Shown: one piece after another, positions 16,886-25,900 of the stretch | How the letters are laid out: each line of letters begins with the position of its first letter | Position numbering within the stretch: the first letter of the stretch is position 1 | Source of the DNA: Akkermansiaceae bacterium UBA1506 | GTDB taxonomy: Bacteria; Verrucomicrobiota; Verrucomicrobiia; Verrucomicrobiales; DEV007 | Assembly: GCA_002323995.1 (NCBI GenBank) | Contig: DCQY01000078.1 | Span: 44,998 to 89,813, forward strand | Length of the DNA: 44,816 bases | Reading direction: 5' to 3' | The notes under the pieces: generated by a model | What the model saw: the letters and a program-made list of their open reading frames with translations, nothing else | Database searches by the model: none | What the model was told of the DNA's origin: nothing | Made by a program: the position numbers and the translations under genes

Positions 16886-17521
16886 ATGGAAGCATACTGC
16901 CTCATTGCTCCTCAACCAAAGCAGAAAAAAATCAACGCCGACCGCATTGGTGTAGTGGCCTCCACACTTTGTGCCATTCACTGCGCCGTCACCCCGCCAC
17001 TTCTCCTTTTCCTCCCTGCTTTTGGAGAAGTTTGGGCTCACCCTGCCACCCACTGGGGAATGGCACTCTTAGTCGTCCCTATTGCTATCGCGATGATGAT
17101 TTCAGGCTATCGCCAGCACCGCCGCAAATGGATCGTCGCTGTTGGATCACTTGGGGTATCGCTCGTTTTGATTGGCGCCGCTTTGCCCTACCTAAAGAAT
17201 TCTGAGCCAATAATGGCGGCCGCAGTCACCCCAACTCCCGCCTCTTTGGAGAGCGAAACATCACTTCCAACTTCGGAAGGCGAATCTACCCTTTCTTCGG
17301 CAGCAGATGACTCCATACCTGAGGAATCAGAACACGAAGAATCCTGCGCTGCCGATGCTTGCTGCCCCTCTTTTACGACCGATACTGAGGGAAACATGAA
17401 GTTGAAGTTCCCAGCATCCAGTATTGTCACTACTCTCGGCGGCATCGCACTGATCGTCACGCATGTCGGAAATTTGTGCGGTTGCGCCTGCTGCCGTCGA
17501 AGAAGAGATGAAGAGAGCTGA
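16886..17521 (+). CDS. MerC-like membrane protein with cysteine-rich C-terminus
   Basis: Small inner-membrane protein of the MerC type, a family named for mercury uptake but widespread as metal-linked membrane proteins of unknown function. Residues 23-38 (VASTLCAIHCAVTPPL) carry the typical C-x3-C and Pro motif at the start of the first helix; further helices lie at about 55-72 (MALLVVPIAIAMMISG), 82-98 and 178-195. The usual MerC domain is about 130 residues; this one has 211 because of an acidic Ser/Glu-rich loop of roughly 70 residues holding HEESCAADACC, before the last helix. It ends in CGCACCRRRRDEES. The extra cysteine pairs and His could bind a soft or borderline metal. The ATG has no Shine-Dalgarno sequence, because the operator-like element ends 2 bp before it. 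Confidence 0.78.
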   Translation: MEAYCLIAPQPKQKKINADRIGVVASTLCAIHCAVTPPLLLFLPAFGEVWAHPATHWGMALLVVPIAIAMMISGYRQHRRKWIVAVGSLGVSLVLIGAALPYLKNSEPIMAAAVTPTPASLESETSLPTSEGESTLSSAADDSIPEESEHEESCAADACCPSFTTDTEGNMKLKFPASSIVTTLGGIALIVTHVGNLCGCACCRRRRDEES

Positions 17522-17746
17522 TTACTAAGATCGTTCTTCGTAAGGCACCATCATCGGAGAAATCTCCAAGCCTCTCCTCATCGCGCATGCAGGGAACCTT
17601 CACAGTTCTCTAATCTACGCGGGGCCTGCTCCGGGAGCTAGTCAATTGAGTGAGCTGATCTATGAACACTTTGGAAGCGAAAACAAAGCGCTGCTCGCAG
17701 GAAGGTGACAGGTTATCCGCTAATCTGCCAGGCCTGCAGCACTCAG

Positions 17747-18490
17747 TTAACGATACTCTTTACGGTAATACAGGGGCGTCATTCCCATATGCTTGCGGAA
17801 CTGGCGTGAAAATGCCGCCTGATCGTAGAACCCCAGATCAGTCGCGATGTCCGAAATCGATTTCCGGCTCCGGCGAAGATCATCGCAGGCCGCATGCACC
17901 CGCATCTTAATGATGTATTGCTGAGGCGGCATCTTTAGATGCTCCTTAAATTTCCTTTCGAATTGTCGCACCGATAGCTCACACATTTCAGCAAGACTGG
18001 GAATTGGGATCTCGCGGTTGAAATTGGCCCCGATGTGATTCAAAGCGGGCGAAATATCAGAATCAGCGGGCAGCAAATCACGCTGCTTATCAAGGTTCTG
18101 AATAGTTCCCATGACACCAATCACCTCACCATCTCTGGCAAATACAGGTATCTTATTGGTTAAGAACCAGGCAGGGATACCGTGGCGACTGATGAATATT
18201 TCTACAATTTCCAGCAGCGGTTTACCCGTCTGAAGAATCTTAATGTCATCGGCACGAAACTTCTCCGCGAGACTGTGGGGCAGCAGGTCAAAATCTGTCG
18301 CACCCCAAAACGTATTTTCATCCTCATACCCATAAAGGTCAAGAAGGGCCCGGTTAGCTGCGAGCAAACGTCCCTTCCGATCTTTGGCAAAAAACAGAAC
18401 GCCAGGCAGATGATTAAAGAGGAGTTGAAAGGCCCGATCTGGAACCACTCTCTCTAGAAACTCTCTCCTCAGTTCAACTCCGCTGCTCAT
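17747..18490 (-). CDS. AraC family regulator with N-terminal PAS domain
   Basis: Transcription factor that senses through a PAS domain and binds DNA through an AraC-type double helix-turn-helix. From the ATG at 18490 it has 247 residues; a TTG at 18508 would add six. The PAS fold runs about 15-130 (LPGVLFFAKDRKGRLLAANRAL, GEVIGVMGTIQNLDKQ). The HTH region at about 150-245 has SLAEMCELSVRQFERKFKEHLKMPPQQYI and then SISDIATDLGFYDQAAFSRQFRKHMGMTP, the AraC signature. PAS-AraC pairs of this size are common in Verrucomicrobiota. The ligand is unknown. It is divergent, about 100 bp away, from the coiled-coil membrane gene at 18588, which may be its target. Confidence 0.9.
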   Translation of the reverse strand: MSSGVELRREFLERVVPDRAFQLLFNHLPGVLFFAKDRKGRLLAANRALLDLYGYEDENTFWGATDFDLLPHSLAEKFRADDIKILQTGKPLLEIVEIFISRHGIPAWFLTNKIPVFARDGEVIGVMGTIQNLDKQRDLLPADSDISPALNHIGANFNREIPIPSLAEMCELSVRQFERKFKEHLKMPPQQYIIKMRVHAACDDLRRSRKSISDIATDLGFYDQAAFSRQFRKHMGMTPLYYRKEYR

Positions 18491-18587
18491 TGTCTTGAAA
18501 GAACTCAACGGAAATCAGCGTAAAACAAGGTACGAAATTAGCTTCGAAGCTAGAAAATCAACAAAATACAATTAGTGTAACCACATC

Positions 18588-19505
18588 ATGAGTGGAGAAT
18601 ACAACTCAGAACAAACTACGGAAGACTACGATTACGGTCGTGTCGGTAATGGAAAGACAGTTTTACTGATCCTACTAGCCGTCCTCCTTGTTGCCGCCGC
18701 CGTCGCAGCAGTATCTATGGGCAAACAGTGGAGTGCCGAGCAAGCCAAAACACTATCGCTGCAACAGCAGATGGAGTCGGTCACCAAACGCATGAGCGAG
18801 ATTGAAGGCAGAAATGCCGAGCTATCGGGTCTCTTAGCTGATAAGCAGGCCGAAAATGATCGACTCAAGGACGAGTGGTCCACGCAGGTGGAAACGCTGA
18901 AACAGCAGCACAAGGATCAACTCCAGAGTACTTACTCTCAAATGAACGATATTGTCTACGACAGTCGGAAGACCCTCTCCTACATTGGAGATATTGAAAA
19001 CCGACTTAAATCGGGCAAAGAACTAGACGAAGTTGAAGCAGCTAAATTGCAAAGCGTCGTGAATGGACTCCTTCTTCTCCATGAACAATACAAGAAGCCG
19101 CTTAACGAGTTTCGTGAACTGAGCCGCTACTTTGGACAGCAACTCGCTTCGCTCCCGGCAGGGGCCCTCGACCCTAAAGAGACAACACCGCTAGGCAGAC
19201 GTATCTTCAAGAACCGGGAGTTTCAAAATGAACGGCAACAATTCTTCGAGAGTCAGGGGCGCCGCATTGCCTTGGTAGAGGTGCAGGACATTTACACCAC
19301 AGCTTATTCGAATGCCCAATATGAGATGAACAGCATCTCGCTTAACATTAATGAGTATTTAACTGAACTCGACTCAGTCATCCAATCCAACCAAAAAAGT
19401 GCGGCAGAATTGACTTCTTTCTTTGAAAAATCCCGAGAGATTCTTCAAATCCATGAAAAGATCATGAACATCGAGCCTCCAAAAATTGAGGAAGTTCGAC
19501 CCTGA
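18588..19505 (+). CDS. Membrane-anchored coiled-coil protein, function unknown
   Basis: No family recognised. The 305-residue protein has a short acidic, Tyr-rich N-terminus, one membrane helix at about residues 24-44 (TVLLILLAVLLVAAAVAAVS) and then a long extracytoplasmic region dominated by heptad-like helices (about 50-135: LQQQMESVTKRMSEIEGRNA, then KQAENDRLKDEW). A second helical segment covers about 155-300. The layout suits an envelope spacer or scaffold protein. The ATG is clear, and the gene stands alone: it is divergent from the PAS-AraC regulator and is followed 55 bp later by a strong terminator. Expression by the neighbouring regulator is possible but only inferred from position. 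Confidence 0.8.
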   Translation: MSGEYNSEQTTEDYDYGRVGNGKTVLLILLAVLLVAAAVAAVSMGKQWSAEQAKTLSLQQQMESVTKRMSEIEGRNAELSGLLADKQAENDRLKDEWSTQVETLKQQHKDQLQSTYSQMNDIVYDSRKTLSYIGDIENRLKSGKELDEVEAAKLQSVVNGLLLLHEQYKKPLNEFRELSRYFGQQLASLPAGALDPKETTPLGRRIFKNREFQNERQQFFESQGRRIALVEVQDIYTTAYSNAQYEMNSISLNINEYLTELDSVIQSNQKSAAELTSFFEKSREILQIHEKIMNIEPPKIEEVRP

Positions 19506-19560
19506 TAAAACAGACAATCTAGGTAAAAACAGGCTTACCTCCCATTAGCTGTCTGGAAAG

Positions 19561-19584
19561 AGGCCACTTCGGTGGCCTTTTTTT
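19561..19584 (+). terminator. Rho-independent terminator after the coiled-coil gene
   Basis: A 7-bp perfect stem AGGCCAC / GTGGCCT closed by a stable TTCG tetraloop and followed directly by a run of T (19578-19584). It isolates the coiled-coil gene from the efflux operon that begins at 19670. Confidence 0.95.
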
Positions 19585-19616
19585 GTTTCTATCCGTAACC
19601 TCTTGTTGAAGAATTC

Positions 19617-19641
19617 AAACAAACGTTTAAATCATTTGTTT
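19617..19641 (+). promoter_or_regulatory. Candidate TetR operator of the efflux operon
   Basis: A perfect inverted repeat AAACAAA (19617-19623) and TTTGTTT (19635-19641) with 11 bp between, which contains the small palindrome AAACGTTT. It ends 28 bp before the ATG of the TetR-efflux fusion, as expected for an autoregulated TetR-controlled promoter. Recognition by this TetR domain is inferred. Confidence 0.6.
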
Positions 19642-19669
19642 CCCCACTACGCTCGCCTTCTTTTCATTA

Positions 19670-21799
19670 ATGAGAAAAGACCCTAAAGAAACAAAAAACC
19701 GGATTCTCGACACGGCCGAGTCGCTCTTTTCTGATCATGGTTTTGGTGATGTTTCGCTTCGTCGCATCACCCAAGAAGCAGGAGTTAATATCGCTTCGGT
19801 AAACTACCACTTCGGATCGAAAGATGCGCTTATTTCCGAGGTTTTCACCCGAGTCATCGCGCCCATCAACCGTGAGCGGCTTGCTCTTTTGGGCCAGTCC
19901 GAAGCTAACCACGGATCGGCACCGGTTCCTTTAGAAGAGATTCTAGAGGCGCTACACCGCCCCGTGGTTAACCAGTTAAAGCAGTCCGGCCTCAACGAAT
20001 CTGTTTACCTGAAACTGGCTGGACGGTGCCTCGCAGAATCGGGCACTACTTTCTCCGACAAACTCGCTAAATTATTCGAAGAAATGCTAAACCGGTTCAT
20101 GTCGGCCACGTGCAAGTCTCTGCCACACCTAGATGAGGCAGATATCTTCTGGCGCATGCATTTTTCTTTCGGCGCCCTTGTGACCGCCTTGACAGACTCA
20201 GAACGTGTCGCGGTCTTTTCCCGCGGACGCATCCAGTCCCCTGACCCCGAAGAAACGCTTCGACGCCTCATCGATTTCACCGCCGCCGGACTCCGCGCCG
20301 AGTCGCGCGCCGAATTACACCAATCCAAAGCCGCAAAAATTGGAGCTGCATTGACGTCACTCATTTTGGCTACGGGACTTAGCGGCTGCAATGTAACTTC
20401 CCCTCCTAACGCGACTCCTTTAGCCACAGTTAGGGCTCCCGCTCACTGGGTCGCCGACAAAAGCAGCCACTCACCAAAAACGGCAGATCGATACTGGATA
20501 ACTCACTTTAGCGATCCCAGCCTTCGATCCTTCGTCAGCTCGGTTTTGGAAAACAACAAGGACCTCAAGGCGGCACAGTCACGTATCGAAATCGCAACAG
20601 CAAATGCTCGCCTTGTTGGAGCAGGGCGTCTTCCACAGTTAAGCGGCACGTTCGATAGCCGACGAAACAAGCAAAATTTTATTGGCTTCCCCATAGCTGG
20701 TGCAGGAACGAACCCCGTTTTTAGCCGCTTCAATCAATTCGGGGTCGGTCTCAATCTTTCCTGGGAAGTCGATCTTTGGGGGCGCATTAAAGCAGCCCAG
20801 CAGGCAGCCATTGCTGAATTTGAAGCCTCAGAGTTCGACAGGGCTACCGCTGAACTTTCATTAACCGGGCAAGCAGTCAAAGCCTGGTTGGCTCTCGCGG
20901 AAGCCCATGATCAGATCGCCCTGACCCGTCTAACGATCCGTAAGTTTTCAGAAACCGAAGACCTGCTGCGGGGACGCTTTGAACGCGGCCTTGAAGAAAA
21001 CGGACGCAGCTTCGCGTCGGAGCTCCTCTTAGCCAAAGCCGACCTAGCGAGAGCCAGAGAAAATCTGAGTATTGAACTGGAACGAGCCGAGAGAATAGCG
21101 CGGCAACTCGAATTGTTAGCAGGTCAATATCCGGCAGGACAAGCTGGTGCTGCGGCCAAGCTGCCAAGTTTCCCGAGCCCTGTCCCTACTGGCCTGCCGG
21201 CCTCGCTTCTCGATCGACGTCCCGACTTGGCTGTCGCTGAGCGCCAGATCGCAGCTGCCGACAAGCGCTTACTTGAAGCCAAACGCGCTCTGCTTCCCAC
21301 TATCAGTCTGACGGGCAGCTACGGCACTGCCAGCGACGATATCGCCGACATACTCAGCAGCAACTTCAGCGCCTGGAGCATCGCCGCCAACGCTGCCCAA
21401 CCAATCCTCCAAGGCGGCAGACTTCGCGCCAACATTGCTAGGCGAGAGGCTGAAGTAGATCTCGCTGTTTCAAACTTTGAGCAGGCCGCGCTTATTGCCT
21501 TTTCTGAGGTGGAGAATGCCCTCTCAACGGAAAAGCATCTAAAAAAACGTGCCGACTTTCTTGGTGAATCAAGCCGCATGGCGACTCAGGCTTACAACCG
21601 TGCTCTCGAAGAATTTGAAAATGGAACCGGTGATATCCTGACTGTCCTCAGCGCTCAACAACAGTCCTTCGTTACCAACTCCCAACTTATCAGCCTGCGA
21701 CGCCTTCTTCTTGATAACCGCGTCGAACTCCATCTGGCCCTAGGAGGCAGTTTTCAAACTCAGACAAAGACAAAGACAAAGACAACTGAAGATGAATAA
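19670..21799 (+). CDS. TetR regulator fused to outer-membrane efflux lipoprotein (TolC/NodT type)
   Basis: One uninterrupted frame of 709 residues combining two proteins that are normally separate. Residues 1-210 are a complete TetR-type regulator: an N-terminal helix-turn-helix (TKNRILDTAESLFSDHGFGD, then SLRRITQEAGVNIASVNYHF) and a helical ligand-binding part. Residues 219-240 form a lipoprotein signal (basic KAAK, hydrophobic ALTSLILATG, lipobox LSGC with Cys240). Residues 240-709 are an outer-membrane efflux channel (YWITHFSDPSLRSFV; LLDRRPDLAVAERQIAAADK; SEVENALSTEKHL). There is no in-frame ATG or GTG near the junction; a TTG at 20351 has GGAG 5 bp before it but would give a signal with no basic residue. 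The channel should act with the adaptor and RND pump encoded next, the first overlapping by 8 bp. A reading error in assembly is the main alternative. Confidence 0.88.
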   Translation: MRKDPKETKNRILDTAESLFSDHGFGDVSLRRITQEAGVNIASVNYHFGSKDALISEVFTRVIAPINRERLALLGQSEANHGSAPVPLEEILEALHRPVVNQLKQSGLNESVYLKLAGRCLAESGTTFSDKLAKLFEEMLNRFMSATCKSLPHLDEADIFWRMHFSFGALVTALTDSERVAVFSRGRIQSPDPEETLRRLIDFTAAGLRAESRAELHQSKAAKIGAALTSLILATGLSGCNVTSPPNATPLATVRAPAHWVADKSSHSPKTADRYWITHFSDPSLRSFVSSVLENNKDLKAAQSRIEIATANARLVGAGRLPQLSGTFDSRRNKQNFIGFPIAGAGTNPVFSRFNQFGVGLNLSWEVDLWGRIKAAQQAAIAEFEASEFDRATAELSLTGQAVKAWLALAEAHDQIALTRLTIRKFSETEDLLRGRFERGLEENGRSFASELLLAKADLARARENLSIELERAERIARQLELLAGQYPAGQAGAAAKLPSFPSPVPTGLPASLLDRRPDLAVAERQIAAADKRLLEAKRALLPTISLTGSYGTASDDIADILSSNFSAWSIAANAAQPILQGGRLRANIARREAEVDLAVSNFEQAALIAFSEVENALSTEKHLKKRADFLGESSRMATQAYNRALEEFENGTGDILTVLSAQQQSFVTNSQLISLRRLLLDNRVELHLALGGSFQTQTKTKTKTTEDE

Positions 21800-22991
21800 A
21801 CTTTTCAAGATACTGATTGGGATTGGAGTGATCGCTTCTGGATTCGCAATCTCGGGTCTCTTATGGATCACCCGACCCGGTCCTGATAAAGTGGAAAAAG
21901 CCAAGGCGTTAATGGCAGTCGATTACATCAGGGCAGAATTTAAGACAGTTTCCTTCGAAATCCCAACACAGGGCATCGTTGAAGCCCACCGACGAAGCCT
22001 ATTAGCTGCCGAGGTTCCCGGAAAGGTTATCTACGTTGATCCCCTATTTGACGTCGGTCAGATCGTCCCCGCAAACCACACCCTAATTCGACTGGATGAT
22101 ACGGATTTCGAAGCCGCGATTGCTCAAGCTGAAGCGAACCTAGCCGAAACCGAATCAGCACTTCGGAGCGAGGAAGCTAGACGGGACCAAGCTCGAAGAG
22201 ACTGGGAACGTGATCCTGGCTCGAATAAAGATTTTGATGAAGCGCCCCCGCTTGTCCAACGAATCCCACAGCTAAAAAGTGCTATGGCACGGGTCAATTC
22301 GGCTATGAAAGCACTGAAAAAAGCCCGACAGGACAAAGAACGCACGGAAATCAAAGTTCCCTTTAGTTGCATTATTGCTTCAAAAAATACCGAACTCGGC
22401 AGCTATGTGAGTCCGGGCTTCATGGTGGCAGAAGTCTTTGATAGCGGCTCATACGAGGTGCGACTACCCGTATCCATCGATGAATTGACTCACTTAAAAT
22501 TTAACGAGGACGGTGATCCCACAGGAGTGGTCAGACTTAAGGCCACAGTTGGATCAGATGAACTGAGTTGGGAAGCTGAAATAACTCGCAGCGAGGGGGA
22601 AATCGATAGGCAGACTCGCTCGCTTTACCTCGTTGTTCGAGTCGAAAACGCCCAAGGGGTAAAGATCCGACCGGGCCTTTTCGTGACTGCATCGATCTCC
22701 GGTAAACCCTACAAGGATGTTGCCGCCATCCCCTTCCAAGCGTTCACCACCTTAAACCAGATAGTTGTTATTAAAAAAGAGAACGGCGAGGACAAACTCT
22801 ATCCGCGTGACGTCGAGATACTCTATCAAAAAGGAAACACTGTTTTTGTCGAAGGTGGCCTCAACCACGGGGACCGGATCTGCGTCACCGAGGTCCCAGA
22901 CCTCGTTTCCGGTCTCCCCGTTAAGGTCACCCCACTTTCTAATAAGAAAACTTCGGAGGAACTCAGTGATAACACCACAGCCACTAATTAA
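21792..22991 (+). CDS. RND efflux periplasmic adaptor (HlyD/MFP family)
   Basis: Membrane fusion protein that links the inner-membrane RND pump to the outer-membrane channel. It has 399 residues and an N-terminal membrane anchor (FKILIGIGVIASGFAISGLL, about 4-24). The usual order follows: first barrel-sandwich half with VEAHRRSLLAAEVPGKVIYV, an alpha-helical hairpin (about 105-180, LAETESALRSEEARRDQ), the second lipoyl half (TEIKVPFSCIIASKNTELGS), then beta-barrel (LVVRVENAQGVKIRPGLFV) and membrane-proximal domains. No lipobox is present. Its ATG overlaps the stop of the TetR-efflux fusion by 8 bp and its stop is 2 bp before the pump gene, so the three are one operon with coupled translation. 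Confidence 0.94.
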   Translation: MNKLFKILIGIGVIASGFAISGLLWITRPGPDKVEKAKALMAVDYIRAEFKTVSFEIPTQGIVEAHRRSLLAAEVPGKVIYVDPLFDVGQIVPANHTLIRLDDTDFEAAIAQAEANLAETESALRSEEARRDQARRDWERDPGSNKDFDEAPPLVQRIPQLKSAMARVNSAMKALKKARQDKERTEIKVPFSCIIASKNTELGSYVSPGFMVAEVFDSGSYEVRLPVSIDELTHLKFNEDGDPTGVVRLKATVGSDELSWEAEITRSEGEIDRQTRSLYLVVRVENAQGVKIRPGLFVTASISGKPYKDVAAIPFQAFTTLNQIVVIKKENGEDKLYPRDVEILYQKGNTVFVEGGLNHGDRICVTEVPDLVSGLPVKVTPLSNKKTSEELSDNTTATN

Positions 22992-22993
22992 CC

Positions 22994-25900
22994 GTGAGCG
23001 AACTCAATAAAGATTCAGGTGTCATCCACTGGTTCAGCCGCAACCATGTTGCAGCAAACTTTCTCATGGTTTTGATCGTGGTGATCGGATTCGGAACCTG
23101 GCCCGGGATCAAAAAAGAAATCTTTCCCGAAGTTTCGATCGATGCTGTCTCGATTTCGGTGCCCTACCCCAACGCGACCCCCGACGAAGTTGAAAAGGGT
23201 ATTATTGTTCCAATCGAAGAAACAATACAGGATGTCGATGGCATTGATGTGATCCGATCAGTGGCGAGCCAAGGTTACGGCAACGTGACTGCCGAAGTAG
23301 CGACTGGCTATGATGTCCGCAGCATCATGGATGACATCAAAACACGGATAGATGCCATTCAGAACATGGCAGAAGAAGCCGAAGAACCGATGCTCCATGA
23401 GATTCTTATCAAAGCACAGGTGATGAGTATTGCCGTGTCGGCCGAAACCGATGAGGCTACCCTTCGCACGATCGCCGAAAGGGTTCGCACCGACTTGCTC
23501 AATTATCGAGGTGCCAAACAACAAGTCACTCAGGCATCCCTAACCGGGATACGGGACTACGAAATCTCCATTGAGGTTCCCCAGCAAAGGCTGCGCGAAT
23601 ATGGAATCAGCATGGACGTGATCGCCATGGCCGTTAGGAAGGCTTCACTCGACCTCCCCGGAGGATCTCTGCGCACCGACGGTGGTGAAGTTCTGCTCCG
23701 CGCAAATGCCCGCAAATACACGGCATCCGAATTCGCGCCCATTCCAGTCATCACACGCGCGGATGGCTCCACTGTGGCTCTTGGCGAAATTGCTACGATA
23801 CGCGACGGCTTTGAAGAAGATCCTATCAAGACACAGTTTGACAATGCACCTGCCGTATTGATCAACGTCTATCGGGTTGGGGAAGAAGACACCCTCAAGA
23901 TCGCTGAAACAGTGAGATCGTTCATCGATAGCTACTCCGAGACCAAGCTTCCTGCTGGGGTTGTGTTAGAAATCTGGAAAGATGATTCCAGCTACTTAGA
24001 CGGTCGACTTAGGCTGCTCGCCAAAAATGGATTAGTTGGCCTGCTGCTTGTCATCCTCGTGCTAGCTCTGTTTTTGCGTCCCAGTCTCGCCCTTCTTGTC
24101 GCCATCGGCATTCCGGTCTCATTTGCTGGGGCTATCGCCCTGATGCCCTGGACTGGGATTTCGATTAACATGATATCACTTTTCGCCTTCATTCTCGTTC
24201 TCGGGATCGTGGTGGATGATGCGATTATTGTCGGTGAAAACGTTTACAGACGAATGCGGAGAGGTGAAGACCCGAGTGACGCCGCTCCTCGTGGAACCCG
24301 TGAAGTAGGGATTGTCGTAGTTTTCGGCATCCTGACGACAGCAATGGCTTTCACTCCCATGCTCGGACTCAGCGGCGTGAGCGGAAAAATTTGGCCTAAC
24401 ATTCCGCTTATTGTGATCCCCACTCTCCTTTTTTCTCTATTCCAGTCAAAACTGATTCTTCCCTCACACCTCGCCTGCCTCAAGCCTGCGAGTGAACAAA
24501 AGGCACCGGGGCCTATCCTTCGATTTCAGCATATCTTTTCTCGTGGCCTCGAAAACTTTGTCGACCGTTACTATCGACCGGTCCTCAGCGTGTGCCTCAA
24601 GAATCGTTATATTGTCCTAGCGACATTCATCTCTCTTTTTATTGTCACTGTTGGCACCATCAGATCTGGTCACATCAAGTTCATCTTTTTTCCTGAAGTC
24701 GAGACTGATGTAATCAACGCGAAGCTCAAAATGGCTGAGGGGGTATCCTTTGAGAAGACCGCCGAAGCCATTCGCCTAATCGAAGAAAAAGGGCTCCAAC
24801 TCAATAGAGAGTTCCCGGTGCAATCAGGTCAACCGATCGTTAAGCATATGCTGGCGAGCACCGGGAGCCAGCCTCTCGTCCAGGGAATGGGCAACGTGAA
24901 TTCATCACCCAAGGGAACTAACATAGGGGAAGTCACAATCGAACTGATCGGAGCGGTCGAGCGCAAAGGCATTGAGGGGGTCGATATCGTCTCTCGCTGG
25001 CGCGAACTAGTCGGTGATATTTCCGGGGCTACTGAGCTCATTTTCGCTACAGAGTCAGCAGCCGGAGGCAATGCGATCGACTTGGAGATTATCGGTGACA
25101 ATATTGAAGACCTACGCGAGGCCACCCTTCTCGCCAAAGAGGCCCTCGCTAGTTATGACGGAGTGATCGACCTCGCAGATTCTGACGTTGAAGGCAAACG
25201 TGAACTGCAGCTCGAACTACTCCCAGCTGGTGAGATACTCGGTCTTCGCCTTGAAGATATCGCCAGACAAGTAAGGCAGGGATTTTATGGAGACGAAATT
25301 CAACGTCTCCAGCGAGGCAAAGACGAAGTGAAAGTTTTCGTCCGTTATCCGAGAAACGAGCGCACTTCAGTAGCGGACCTCGAGAATATGAAAATTCGTC
25401 TCGATGATGGATCAGAAGTTCCTTTCGCAGAGGTCGCCACGGCACGTTTCGGCAGAGCCGATGCCACTATACAGCGCACTGACCAACGGCGCGCTATACG
25501 CATCACCGCCGACGTCGACAAGACTCAGGGAGCGAACGCTACTGAAATCGTACGTGAATTAACCTCCGGCAATGAAGCGCAATCATACATAAAGGTTTGG
25601 GGCCATAATATGAGAAACTGGTTCCGCGAACGCCGCGGTTTAGAGAAAGTGGCACTCCCAGAAATAGAAAAAGGTGCCCTGACGCTGCTAGAAGAGAACT
25701 TCGCGGGGGTCAATTACAGCTTCGAAGGCGAACAGAAAGATCAGGCCCAATCGATCAGAGAAATGGGCAGTAAAGCAGTCCTCGCTCTCCTCGGAATGTA
25801 TGTCCTTATGGCAATCCCGCTGCGCTCATACATTCAGCCTATGATCGTTATGTGCGTCATTCCTTTCGGACTCGTCGGAGCAGTGATTGGACATCTTCTG

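Noticed and set aside
17544..17708. A 54-codon open frame after the MerC-like gene that reads well (KPLLIAHAGNLHSSLIYAG).
   Set aside because: No ATG, GTG or TTG occurs before codon 34, and an open run of this length is expected by chance fairly often.
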